From the NCBI RefSeq assembly GCF_018732085.1, contig NZ_CP076103.1:372001-436000 (forward strand): 64,000 bases of DNA, read 5' to 3'. The position numbers and the translations under genes were made by a program. Below are positions 43,170-54,363 of this stretch, piece by piece. This DNA comes from Lysobacter capsici. GTDB lineage: Bacteria; Pseudomonadota; Gammaproteobacteria; Xanthomonadales; Xanthomonadaceae. Within the stretch, counting starts at the first letter, position 1, and each line of letters begins with the position of its first letter. The notes under the pieces were generated by a model. The model was not told the origin of the DNA. It made no database searches and saw only the letters and a list, made by a program, of their open reading frames with translations.

Positions 43170-44635
43170 GGCCGGCTCCGCTCGCTGGCGACGGCGGCGC
43201 GATGCGCATCGGCGTCTTCGCCGGGCGCTTCGCCCGGCGCGGCGCCGAGCGCCTTGTACACGGCGATGTAGGCCATCGCGCGTTGGGTCGCCGCGGCGTT
43301 CAATTCCAGCGCTGCCTGGTCGCGTTCGATCCGGCGGGCGTTCACGTCGATTTCGCTGGCCAGGCCCAGGCGTTTGCGCGCCGCTTCGCCGTCGGCGGCG
43401 CGCGCGAGCGCCCGCCACGCGTCGCGATCGGATTGTTCGCGCAGGCGTTGTTGTTCGAGCGCGCCCAGCGCGGTTTCGACCTCGGCCACGCCGGTCAGCA
43501 CGGCCTTGCGGTAGGCGTAGGTCGCCGCTTGCAGCTCGTCGCCCTTGGCGCTGGCGCGGGCGCGGCGCAGGCCCCAGTCGAACAGCGGAATATCGATGAT
43601 CGGTCCGAACACGCCGATGCCTTCGGTTTCGGTGCGGCGGTGCGCGGTGATGTTGGCCGACCATTGGATCGAGCCGCCCAGGGCCACGCGCGGGTAGCGA
43701 TCGGCGCGCGCCAGCCCGGCCTCGGCGGCGGCGCGCAGCACCAGGGCCTGCGCGTGGGCGACGTCGGGCCGGGTGCGCAGCAGATCGGCCGGCGCGCGTT
43801 CGATCGCGCGCATCGCCAGGACCGGGCGCGGTTCGCCGCCGCTCCAGTCCGGATCGGGCTCGGCGCGCCCGAGCAACACCGCCAGCGCCTGCTCGGCGGC
43901 GACGATGCGCTGGCGCGGATCGCTCAACCCGGCCTCGGCCTGGGCGACGGCCGCGCGCAGCGGTTCCAGGCTGTCGCGCGGGGCCAGTCGCAGATCGATG
44001 CGCACTTGCTGCAAGCGCAGCTGCTCGCGCCGCGCATCGGCGATGGCGGACGCCAGGCGTTGTTGTTCGAGCGCGTCGCGCAGCTCGATCCAGTTGCGCG
44101 TGACTTCGGCCACCATCGTGATCCGCGCATCGCGCAGGTCGGCGTCGGCGGCATCGACCTCGCCTTGCGCCTGCCGATGGAGCGCTTCGCCGCGGCCGAA
44201 CAGGCCCAGTTCCCACACCGCGTCGAGGCCGGCGACGAAGAACGACGCGCTGGCGTCGGGATCGACCGGATTGCTGGTGCGCGCATGCAGCTCCGGACGC
44301 AGCGCATCGCCGGCATGGGCGTACAGGGTGCGCGCGGCGCGCAGACGCAGCCTGGCCTGTTGGATATCCAGGTTGGCGCTCGCGGCTTCATCGACCAGGC
44401 GATCCAGGCGCGGATCGCCGAACGCCCCCCACCAGCCGCGCGGATCGGGCGCCGCCGCGGGCGTCGCATCCAGGGCGTTGCGCCACTGCGCCGGCAGCGG
44501 CGGCGTCTGCTCGGCGATCGGCGTCGACAGGCAGCCGGTCATGATCGGCAAGGTCAGCAACAAGGTCGAAAGACACAGCGCTCGCGCGCGGCGACAAGGC
44601 CGCATCCGGGTATCGCGCAGGGCGGGACTGGGCAT
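43166..44635 (-). CDS. TolC/NodT-family outer-membrane efflux lipoprotein
   Basis: 489 residues with a lipobox near LPIMTGCLS (a second ATG ten codons in is also possible). Then two repeats of the outer-membrane efflux fold with long coiled-coil helices (about 75-260 and 290-475), including LDIQQARLRLRAARTLYAHAGDALRPEL and LPQ-type turns. It forms the trimeric outer-membrane duct of the exporter. Its ATG overlaps the kinase stop by one base. Confidence 0.88.
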   Translation of the reverse strand: MPSPALRDTRMRPCRRARALCLSTLLLTLPIMTGCLSTPIAEQTPPLPAQWRNALDATPAAAPDPRGWWGAFGDPRLDRLVDEAASANLDIQQARLRLRAARTLYAHAGDALRPELHARTSNPVDPDASASFFVAGLDAVWELGLFGRGEALHRQAQGEVDAADADLRDARITMVAEVTRNWIELRDALEQQRLASAIADARREQLRLQQVRIDLRLAPRDSLEPLRAAVAQAEAGLSDPRQRIVAAEQALAVLLGRAEPDPDWSGGEPRPVLAMRAIERAPADLLRTRPDVAHAQALVLRAAAEAGLARADRYPRVALGGSIQWSANITAHRRTETEGIGVFGPIIDIPLFDWGLRRARASAKGDELQAATYAYRKAVLTGVAEVETALGALEQQRLREQSDRDAWRALARAADGEAARKRLGLASEIDVNARRIERDQAALELNAAATQRAMAYIAVYKALGAAPGEAPGEDADAHRAAVASERSRP

Positions 44636-46077
44636 CAGGACAGGTCCGCAAACAAGGGAAAGTCGATTTCCACGCATAGTCCGCCGAGGCGCGAACGCAG
44701 ATAGCGCACGCGCGCGCCGTGGCGCTCGGCGATGCGCCGCACGATCGCCAGCCCCAGGCCGGTGCCGCCGTCGATCGCCTCGGGCGCGCGGAAAAAGCGA
44801 TCGCCCAGGCGCGGAAGCGCCGCGTCGGGTACGCCGGGGCCGTCGTCGTCGATGGCGATGATGGCGCTGCCGTCCTCGATGCGCAGGCCGACGCTGACGG
44901 TGCCGCCGCGCGGCACGTAGTTGAGTGCGTTGTCGATCAGATTGTCGATCGCATCGTGCAGGGCGTAGGCATCGGCGAGGATCGTGACCGCCGCTTCGGG
45001 CGCCTCGTAGCCCAGGTCGACGCCGTCGCTCAGCGCCCGGGCGACATGCTCGGCGAGAATTTCCGGCAGCAGTTGATCCAATCGCACCGGCGCCATGCGT
45101 GCGGCCGGCTCCAGCGGCGCCTGCGCGCGGGTCAGCGCCAGCAACTGCGAGGCGGTGCGCGCCAGCCGCATCGTCAGCACCTGCACCTGCGCCAGCGCGG
45201 CCGACCGGTCTTTCTCGTTGGCGCTGGTGCGGGCGCGGTCGGCATGCAGCGACAGGCCGGCCAACGGCGTGCGCATCTGATGCGCGGCGTCGGCGATGAA
45301 ATGCTCCTGGATCACGAACAGGCGACGGATGCGTTCGAGCAGCGCATCGATGGTCCAGCTCAGCGGGCGTATTTCGGACGGCACGTCCAGATCGCCGATC
45401 GGAACCAGTTCCTGACCGTGCTCGGCCAGGTGCTGGATCAGCGGGTCGAGCGCGCGCAGGCCGCGGCTCACGCCGCGCCACATCAGCGCCAGCAACACCG
45501 CGGTCAGCACCAGTTGCAACAGGATCGACATCAGCAGGATCTGGCGCGCGCGCAATTGGCGGTCGAACACGGCTTCGGCCAGCGTCACCACCAAGGTGTC
45601 GGAGGCGTCGGTGGGCGCGCGGATCGCGATCGAGACCGCGCGCGAATTCACGCCGCCGATACGGGTGTCGTAGAACTCCGCCGCGCCGTCGTGCGGGACC
45701 GGGCCGACCGGCATCGGCTCGCGGCTGCCGCTGAGCAAGCCGCGCTTGAGGCTGCGCACCGAGTAGTGGTTATGGCCGCGACTGCTGTATTCGAGCAGGA
45801 AGCTCGCCTGCGGCGAGAACTGCCCGTCCGAGCGCGAGGCGCGCAGAACCTTGGCCATGCCGTTGACGTCTTCGAGCAGGCCGTCGTCGTGGACGCGGTC
45901 GGAATAGGTCGAGGCGATCACGTACACCAGGATCGACACCAGCACCACGGTCGCGCTGACCGGCACCAATAGAAACAGCAGCAAGCGCCGGCGCAGGCTG
46001 TTGCCCTCGCGCGCGAAGAATTCCCGGCGAGGACGCGTCGAAGGAGGCGGCGAACCGGCGTTTGCGGTGGCGGTCAT
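44635..46077 (-). CDS. Two-component sensor histidine kinase
   Basis: 480 residues: TM1 (about 31-56), a ~120-residue periplasmic domain, TM2 (about 180-200), HAMP-like region, HisKA with H266 in FIADAAHQMRTPLAGL, and HATPase (N-box DNLIDNALNYVPRGG, G1 DDDGPGVP, GGTGLGLAI). The short periplasmic domain resembles TctE/QseC-type sensors, so it may sense a small external molecule or the exported product. It begins 12 bp after the response regulator and leads straight into the exporter genes. Confidence 0.9.
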   Translation of the reverse strand: MTATANAGSPPPSTRPRREFFAREGNSLRRRLLLFLLVPVSATVVLVSILVYVIASTYSDRVHDDGLLEDVNGMAKVLRASRSDGQFSPQASFLLEYSSRGHNHYSVRSLKRGLLSGSREPMPVGPVPHDGAAEFYDTRIGGVNSRAVSIAIRAPTDASDTLVVTLAEAVFDRQLRARQILLMSILLQLVLTAVLLALMWRGVSRGLRALDPLIQHLAEHGQELVPIGDLDVPSEIRPLSWTIDALLERIRRLFVIQEHFIADAAHQMRTPLAGLSLHADRARTSANEKDRSAALAQVQVLTMRLARTASQLLALTRAQAPLEPAARMAPVRLDQLLPEILAEHVARALSDGVDLGYEAPEAAVTILADAYALHDAIDNLIDNALNYVPRGGTVSVGLRIEDGSAIIAIDDDGPGVPDAALPRLGDRFFRAPEAIDGGTGLGLAIVRRIAERHGARVRYLRSRLGGLCVEIDFPLFADLS

Positions 46078-46089
46078 GCGGCTCGTCCG

Positions 46090-46776
46090 TCAGGACGAGC
46101 GCTCGCCGGAGCCGATTTCTTCCACCACATAGCCCAGTCCGCGAATGGTTCTGATGGTGACATCGGTGCCTTCGAGTTTGCGCCGCAGGCGATGGATGGC
46201 GATGTCCAGGCCGTTGTTGGTGATGTCCTGCTCCCAGTTGCACAGGGTTTGGGTAAGTTGTTCGCGGCTGACCAGGCGGCCGCGGCGGCTCAGCAACGCG
46301 TCGAGCAAGGCGAACTCGCGCCCGGTCAGGTCGAGTGCGACGTCCTCATTCCACCCGCGGCGCCCGGCAAGATCGATGCGCAGCCTGCCTATGGACAACA
46401 TCGGGATGCCTTGGTTCACTCGCCGCCGCAACAAGGCGCGCACGCGGGCGGCGAACTCTTCCAGGACGAACGGCTTGATCAGATAGTCGTCGGCGCCGGA
46501 GTCGAGCGCGCGCACGCGCTCGCCGACGCCTTCGCGCGCGGTCACCACCAACACCGCGGCGCTTTCGCCGCGCGAACGCGCGCGTCGCAGCACCGACAAG
46601 CCATCGAGTTGCGGCAGGCCGAGGTCGAGCACGACCAGGTCGTAGGTGTCGTCGCGCAACGCCGCGTCGGCGTCGTTGCCGCGATTGACCCGGTCCACGG
46701 CGTGTCCGCTTTCGATCAACGAGTCGGACAGACCCGAGGCGATGGCGGGATCATCTTCGGCGATCAGGATTCGCAT
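46090..46776 (-). CDS. OmpR-family response regulator
   Basis: 228 residues: receiver domain with D51 in VVLDLGLPQLDG and conserved acidic pair near residues 8-9, K in DYLIKPF, then a winged-helix output domain (REQLTQTLCNWEQDITNNGLDIAIHRLRRKLEG, GLGYV). First gene of the six-gene minus-strand operon, likely autoregulating it together with the kinase. An AT-rich patch at about 46845-46900 upstream is the most probable promoter region. Confidence 0.92.
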   Translation of the reverse strand: MRILIAEDDPAIASGLSDSLIESGHAVDRVNRGNDADAALRDDTYDLVVLDLGLPQLDGLSVLRRARSRGESAAVLVVTAREGVGERVRALDSGADDYLIKPFVLEEFAARVRALLRRRVNQGIPMLSIGRLRIDLAGRRGWNEDVALDLTGREFALLDALLSRRGRLVSREQLTQTLCNWEQDITNNGLDIAIHRLRRKLEGTDVTIRTIRGLGYVVEEIGSGERSS

Positions 46777-47443
46777 GGCGGATCATCAGGCTCGTTACCC
46801 GGTGGGGCGGGAAAGCGAAGAGAGTGTGGCAGTCGAAGTCGCATCTTTTTGTTAATCGGTGGCGCCGGAAAAAATAAATTTCGTCGTAAAAATGTCGGAA
46901 TCCTGCGGACATTCCGCGTGCTCGAATTCGGCCACGGTGCGACGGTGGGCGCGGCGTGGCCCATCGGATAGGCCGGGCTCCGCCATAAGGCGGAGACGCG
47001 CAGGGCCGATCCAGCCGCGAGCGGCCAACCACGTGATCGCTGTCGCATGCTGCGCATGCCAGGGTGAAGCGCATCGGAAGATGAGCGTTACCGAATGTGA
47101 CCGATTGTGACCGAGGGTAAGACTCGCTCAGGACGAGGCAGGCGCGGCTTCGCGGCGCGAGGGTGCGAGCGACCGATCACGTTGTCCGCGACGCGGTGGG
47201 CCACGCCGCACGGTGGCGGCGTTCTCGGTGCCGCCTGTCGATCGTGGCGGCCGTGTTGTCTGGACTGGAAGCAGGCGGGCCGCGCTTGTGGTCGATTCCT
47301 GCATCGTCGTGGATCGCAGGGCCGGGCGGCATGTGGACGTTGCCGGCGGCGTGGCCGCGGGGCAAGCGCGAGTCGCGTCGAGCGTTGCGGCGAGTGCATC
47401 GCCGCAACGCCTCGATCGGGCACGCAGGTTCAGCGTGCCGCGG
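46777..47443. other. 667-bp gap at the right edge of the unusual cluster
   Basis: Contains an AT-rich patch (46845-46900) likely to hold the promoter of the regulator-exporter operon, and the degenerate copy of the ubiB 3' end (47184-47385). No intact gene. Confidence 0.6.
47184..47385 (+). pseudogene. Degenerate copy of the ubiB 3' end
   Basis: Bases about 47184-47385 align with ubiB 30685-30884 in the same orientation, including an identical 31-base block (47287-47317 versus 30793-30823). One frame reads a UbiB C-terminus (VAAVLSGLEAGGPRLWSIPAS, then WIAGPGG and AAWPRGKR) with substitutions and small indels, and the ubiB stop codon is lost. No start or kinase domain is present. The fragment marks a boundary 16.3 kb from the intact gene's end. 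Confidence 0.85.
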
Positions 47444-47878
47444 TCAAGTCGAAGACCACAGGTACAAGTGTTTGCCTTCACCCTTGGCCTGAGCGGCGAG
47501 GCGCCGCAGGTCGGTCACCACCGGCAGCAGTGCCTCGGGTTCCCAATCCAGCTCTTCGGACTGCGCCCATTGCGCCGCGATGTCGGACAGCGCCGTTTCT
47601 TGCAACGCCGCCAGTGCATTCACCAGCGGCGCGGGGAACTGCGACAGCATCGAGTCCTCGTCTTCGTCGCCGGGCTCGCCCGGCAACTCGTGGACGTCGA
47701 TGTCCCATTCCTCGTCGGTGAGGATGGCCCACAGGTTGCTCACCTCGAGATCGGTCAGGCCGTTGTAGCTGGCGACGGTATAGCGGCTGGATGCGGCGGT
47801 TTCACCGCTTGCCGTCCACTGCGCATACGCGCGGGCATCGGACGCGGTGGCGACGATGAAATCGGACATGATCGACAT
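47444..47878 (-). CDS. Hypothetical acidic protein
   Basis: 144 residues (or 141 from the second ATG at 47869). Strongly acidic middle (LTDEEWDIDVHELPGEPGDEDEDS), Trp-rich, no signal peptide or membrane helix, ends KHLYLWSST. I recognise no family. It is followed, in the opposite direction of transcription, by the ubiB remnant, and lies just downstream of the M16 protease gene (15-bp gap), so it may be co-transcribed with it. Confidence 0.6.
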   Translation of the reverse strand: MSIMSDFIVATASDARAYAQWTASGETAASSRYTVASYNGLTDLEVSNLWAILTDEEWDIDVHELPGEPGDEDEDSMLSQFPAPLVNALAALQETALSDIAAQWAQSEELDWEPEALLPVVTDLRRLAAQAKGEGKHLYLWSST

Positions 47879-47893
47879 GGATTGTCTCGTCCG

Positions 47894-50683
<2,790 letters not shown>

Positions 50684-50782
50684 GAACGGTCCTGAGTTGC
50701 GGGCAGCGGTGAACGATGAAACGCGAAGCGATCAAGGTAGCAGCGCGGCGAGTGTGGGTGCAGATGCGGCAAATAGACGAAA

Positions 50783-51583
50783 ATGACCGTCGATCCATCG
50801 TTTCGGACCCACGGCCGCATGAACCATGAACTGACTTTGGCCGACGACGCCCTCGACGGCGACGACGCATCCGTCGCCGTCCCGGCGCAGCTGCCGGTGC
50901 TGTACGCCGACGAGGCTCTGGCGGTTATCGACAAGCCGGCGGGGCTGATGGTTCACGACAGCGCGCTGGCGCGCGGCGAGACCGACTTCGCCGCCGACCG
51001 CCTGCGCGCCCAGTTCGGCCGGCCGATCTTCCTGGTCCACCGGCTCGACCGCGCCACCAGCGGCTGCCTGCTGCTGGCGTTCGACCGGCAGACCGCGTCG
51101 GACCTGGGCAAGGTGCTGATGTCGCGCGATGTCGAGAAGGATTACCTCGCGGTGTGCCGCGGCTGGCCGGCGCAGGAGGTGTTCGAGGTCGATCACGATC
51201 TCGACGGCGGCCCGGGCAAGCCGCTCAAGAAGCCGGCGCAGACCCGGTTCGCGGTGCTGGGCCGGGCCGAGCTGGCGCTGCCGTCGTCGGGCTTCGAGAC
51301 CTCGCGCTACGCGCTGCTGCGCGCGCAGCCGCTGACCGGGCGGTTCCGCCAGATCCGCCGCCATCTCAAGCATCTGTCGCACCACCTGATCGGCGACACC
51401 AGCCACGGCGACGGCCGCCACAACCGCAGTTTCCGCATGATGGGCATCCACCGCATGCTGCTGCATGCGCAGCGGCTGGCGTTCCTGCATCCGCGCAGCG
51501 GCGAGCGGATGCAGGTGGTCGCGCCGGTGGATGCGCAGTTCGCCAAGGCGCTGGCCCTGTTCGAACCGCCCGCGTCGTCGTGA
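50783..51583 (+). CDS. RluA/TruC-type pseudouridine synthase
   Basis: 266 residues from 50783, or 254 from the ATG at 50819, which is nearer the family length. Catalytic Asp is in HRLDRATSG (D89 from the first start). Other motifs: VIDKPAGLMVH, EKDYLAVCRG, LTGRFRQIRRHL and HRMLLHAQRLAF. It isomerises uridine in tRNA or rRNA; overall length and lack of an S4 domain suggest TruC (tRNA U65), but the target cannot be proven from sequence. Confidence 0.87.
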   Translation: MTVDPSFRTHGRMNHELTLADDALDGDDASVAVPAQLPVLYADEALAVIDKPAGLMVHDSALARGETDFAADRLRAQFGRPIFLVHRLDRATSGCLLLAFDRQTASDLGKVLMSRDVEKDYLAVCRGWPAQEVFEVDHDLDGGPGKPLKKPAQTRFAVLGRAELALPSSGFETSRYALLRAQPLTGRFRQIRRHLKHLSHHLIGDTSHGDGRHNRSFRMMGIHRMLLHAQRLAFLHPRSGERMQVVAPVDAQFAKALALFEPPASS

Positions 51584-51597
51584 ACCGATAGCCCGGT

Positions 51598-52212
51598 TTA
51601 CTGGCCCTGGTTGACGATCACCGGCGGCGGTTCCGGAACCGAGACCGGGACCGGCGGGGCCGGAGGCGCGGGCGGGGCTTCGTCGGTGATCTGGCGGATG
51701 TCCTTCTGCAGATCCTGCTGGATCTGTTCGAACATCTTCTTCATCAACGGCTGCATTTCCTGCATGGTCTGGCCCATCGCCTTGGGCATCTTCTCCAGGA
51801 TGCTGCGGCCTTCGGGCGTGCCGTAGAAATCGATCATGGCCTGCACTTCGTTGGCCTGGAAGGTGTCGCGGTAGACCTTGTGGTAGATCGGCGCGACGTT
51901 CTCCCAGGCCAGCAGCTGGTCGGCGCGGGCCATGATCTTGTCCATCGAGCGCTGCAGCGACTGGCGCTGGGCCGGGCTGAGCTTGTTGCCGGCCATCGCC
52001 TCGGCCATGCCCTGGGCGGACCCGTTCATCTGCTGGACGATCTCGCGCTTCATGCGCTCGTAGTTCATCGTCTGCATGAGCTTGTCGACCTGGGCGTCGG
52101 TCGGCGGCGCGGCCTGGGCCGGCGTGGCGGCGAGCAGGGCCAGCGACAGGGCGCTGGTCAACAGCAGGCCGGTCGGCCGCAGGGCGGAGGACAGGCGGTA
52201 CGGGGATTTCAT
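51598..52212 (-). CDS. Secreted DUF2059-domain protein
   Basis: 204 residues with a signal peptide (cut near AQAAPP, residue ~35). DUF2059 core (about 60-160: MARADQLLAWENVAPIYHKVYRDTFQANEVQAMIDFYGTPEGRSILEKMP) and a Pro-rich tail. Function of the family is unknown; periplasmic. Confidence 0.85.
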   Translation of the reverse strand: MKSPYRLSSALRPTGLLLTSALSLALLAATPAQAAPPTDAQVDKLMQTMNYERMKREIVQQMNGSAQGMAEAMAGNKLSPAQRQSLQRSMDKIMARADQLLAWENVAPIYHKVYRDTFQANEVQAMIDFYGTPEGRSILEKMPKAMGQTMQEMQPLMKKMFEQIQQDLQKDIRQITDEAPPAPPAPPVPVSVPEPPPVIVNQGQ

Positions 52213-52510
52213 GCGAAGTGCTCCTTGCGTGGAGCCGCATGGTCGGGCGCGCGGGCGTATGTCGTCAATCCGCTGCGAGCGGCACGCCGCGAAGATCTGC
52301 TCCCTCTCCCGTTTACGGCGACCGGAGGGAGTGCAAGGCTGAGAGGGCTGGGGTGAGGGCGCGCGGGCTGCCGCCTGCCGTCGCAACTCAGATGGCGAGC
52401 GCCCTCATCCGCCCTGCGGGCACCTTCTCCCGCAAGCGGGAGAAGGACTCAGCCTCGTGGCCTTATGACGCGTGTGGAGCGAGCCATCCGCTCCGATCCA
52501 ACCGCTCAAC
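52213..52510. other. 298-bp gap with a palindromic hairpin
   Basis: Between two minus-strand secreted-protein genes. Contains two related inverted elements of the CTCTCCCG type (about 52299-52340 and 52423-52446). No gene seen. Confidence 0.5.
52423..52446. terminator. Hairpin CCTTCTCCCGC/GCGGGAGAAGG
   Basis: Perfect 11-bp stem with a 2-base loop, 64 bp past the stop of the upstream (minus-strand) gene at 52511. It probably is a repeat acting as a terminator or mRNA 3' end protector; no T-run. Confidence 0.5.
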
Positions 52511-53122
52511 TCAGGGATGCACGCCGTTGCCGCGATACACCGGCTGCCCATAAGCCGCATTCGACGCGGCATTGGTCAGATCCTGCAGCAGCGCATCGCG
52601 CAATACCTGCGCGGGCCTTTGCGCGTTGTTCTGCGGGTAACCGCCCTGCTGGTAACCGTTGTAGCCCGAGTCGTAACCCGAGTTGCCGTTGTTGTAGCGC
52701 TGGTTGGTCAGCTGCTCGAGCACGCGCCGGCCTTCGGGCGTGCGCGACAGCTCGGCGATCGCCTGCAGGTCGCCCGAACTCATGCCGCGGCCGTCGTAGC
52801 CGTTGCCGCTGTCATAACCGTTGCCGTAGCCGCCGTTGCCGTTCTGCGGCATCGCCCGCGCGGCGTTTTCCAAGGTGCGCAGGAAGGTGCTCTGCTGGCC
52901 GGCGAACTTGCGCAGGATTTCCTGATCGGTCGAATTCGCGCGGCGGCCGACCAGCGCCTCGGCCACGGCCTGGCTGGACTGCATGATCTGGTTCTGGAAG
53001 CGCGGATCGCTGATCGACTGCACGCGCGCGGGGTCGTAGCCTTGCGCGCAGGCCAGGGCCGGCACGGCCAGCAGGCCAGCGGCGAACAGGGACGCGAAGA
53101 GCGGGCGGGATGGACGCAGCAT
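52511..53122 (-). CDS. Small secreted Asn/Gly/Tyr-rich protein
   Basis: 203 residues from the ATG at 53122, chosen because a perfect GGAGG precedes it. Signal peptide (about 1-27, ACAQGYD). Repeated Gly-Tyr-Asn/Asp-Gly stretches at ~95-110 and ~145-165 (NGYDSGNGYDGRG, SGYDSGYNGYQQGGYPQNN) suggest a flexible, possibly surface-exposed linker. No known family recognised. The segment SRTPEGRRVLEQL resembles the DUF2059 neighbour's GTPEGRSILEKM, so the two may be distantly related. Confidence 0.7.
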   Translation of the reverse strand: MLRPSRPLFASLFAAGLLAVPALACAQGYDPARVQSISDPRFQNQIMQSSQAVAEALVGRRANSTDQEILRKFAGQQSTFLRTLENAARAMPQNGNGGYGNGYDSGNGYDGRGMSSGDLQAIAELSRTPEGRRVLEQLTNQRYNNGNSGYDSGYNGYQQGGYPQNNAQRPAQVLRDALLQDLTNAASNAAYGQPVYRGNGVHP

Positions 53123-53244
53123 GCGGGGTTCCTCCATGGACCGGTCCGGGCATGGTCGCCCCCGGGGGCGGTCGCGTCAACGACGCGGGTCGCAAACGCC
53201 GGACCCGGTCAAGGCCGCGTCATGGACGTGAACGCGCGCCGGTC

Positions 53245-53250
53245 TACAAT
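53245..53250 (+). promoter_or_regulatory. Candidate -10 of arfB
   Basis: TACAAT 17 bp before the arfB ATG, followed by a GGAGGAGAG ribosome site. No good -35 is visible. Confidence 0.35.
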
Positions 53251-53267
53251 CGCCGGCGGAGGAGAGC

Positions 53268-53681
53268 ATGGCGGAACCGGAAATCACCATCCCCGAACAG
53301 GAGTTGGTCGAGCGCTTCGTGCGTTCGACCGGCCCGGGCGGGCAGAACGTCAACAAGGTCGCCACAGCGGTGGAACTGCGCTTCGATATCGCGCAGTCGC
53401 CTTCGCTGCCCGAAGCCGTGCGCGAACGTCTGCTGACCAAGCGCGACCGGCGGGTGACCCTGGAGGGCGTGTTGGTGATCAGCGCGCAGCGCTTTCGCAC
53501 CCAGGAGCGCAACCGCGAGGACGCGCGCGTGCGCCTGGCCGCGTTCGTCGAAAGCGGCCTGCACGTGCCCAAGCCGCGCATCGCCACCAAACCCAGCCGC
53601 GCCGCCAAGGAGCGCCGGATCGGGGCCAAGAAAGAGCGCGGCGCGACCAAGCGCGGCCGCGCGCAACGCGATTGGGACTGA
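53268..53681 (+). CDS. arfB: ArfB, peptidyl-tRNA hydrolase for stalled ribosomes
   Basis: 137 residues with GGQ at 24-26 (STGPGGQNVNK) and the basic C-terminal tail (KPSRAAKERRIGAKKERGATKRGR) that enters the empty mRNA channel. It rescues ribosomes stalled without a stop codon. Start supported by GGAGGAGAG just upstream. The PlsC-like gene starts 13 bp later. Confidence 0.93.
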   Translation: MAEPEITIPEQELVERFVRSTGPGGQNVNKVATAVELRFDIAQSPSLPEAVRERLLTKRDRRVTLEGVLVISAQRFRTQERNREDARVRLAAFVESGLHVPKPRIATKPSRAAKERRIGAKKERGATKRGRAQRDWD

Positions 53682-53694
53682 CGACGGAGCGTGC

Positions 53695-54327
53695 ATGTCT
53701 AGCGATCGAAACACCGATTCGACCGACGAACAGTTGTCCATCGTGTTGCCGTTGCCGCCGAAGGTGCCGCAGGTGCGGCGCAATCGCCTGACCCGCTGGA
53801 TCGGCCGCAGCATCCTGCGGCTGGGCGGCTGGCGCATGGTCGGCGCGTTTCCCGACATCCCGCGCGCGGTGCTGATCGGCGCGCCGCATTCGTCCAACTG
53901 GGACGGCGTGTGGGGCTTCGCGGCCAAGGCCGCGATGGGCCTGGACGTGAAGATCATCGCCAAGGAGTCGCTGTTCCGGGTGCCGCTGCTGGGCATGCTG
54001 CTGCGCCGGCTCGGGGTGATCCCGATCAACCGCAACGCCGCGCACGGGGTGATCGAGCAGGCCGTGGCGATGATCCGCGGCGCCGAGCGTTTCTGGCTGG
54101 GGATCGCGCCGGAGGGCACGCGCAAGGCGGTGGAGCGCTGGAAGGCGGGCTTTTGGAAGATCGCCAAGGCCGCCGACGTGCCGGTGGTGCCGGCGTATTT
54201 CCATTACCCCGACAAGATCATCGGGATCGGCGAGATGTTCCACCTCGGCGAGGACATGGACGCCGACATGCGCCGCATCCGCGATTGGTACAAGCCCTGG
54301 CAGGGTAAGCATCACGGTACGGCTTGA
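53695..54327 (+). CDS. PlsC-like 1-acylglycerol-3-phosphate acyltransferase family protein
   Basis: 210 residues. The acyltransferase motif Hx4D is H65-S-S-N-W-D70, with IPINRNAAHG and APEGTRK as motifs II/III. Shorter than PlsC and without a clear N-terminal helix, as in many 'acyltransferase' family proteins. Acts on lysophospholipid or a related alcohol; substrate not certain. 13 bp downstream of arfB. Confidence 0.8.
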   Translation: MSSDRNTDSTDEQLSIVLPLPPKVPQVRRNRLTRWIGRSILRLGGWRMVGAFPDIPRAVLIGAPHSSNWDGVWGFAAKAAMGLDVKIIAKESLFRVPLLGMLLRRLGVIPINRNAAHGVIEQAVAMIRGAERFWLGIAPEGTRKAVERWKAGFWKIAKAADVPVVPAYFHYPDKIIGIGEMFHLGEDMDADMRRIRDWYKPWQGKHHGTA

Positions 54328-54363
54328 GCGGCCGGCCGCTCGGGCCGCCACTGGAATGCAGTC

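Noticed and set aside
47163..47492. A real small gene in the ubiB-remnant region
   Set aside because: The frame is readable only because of its ubiB ancestry; it lacks a start signal and the kinase domain.
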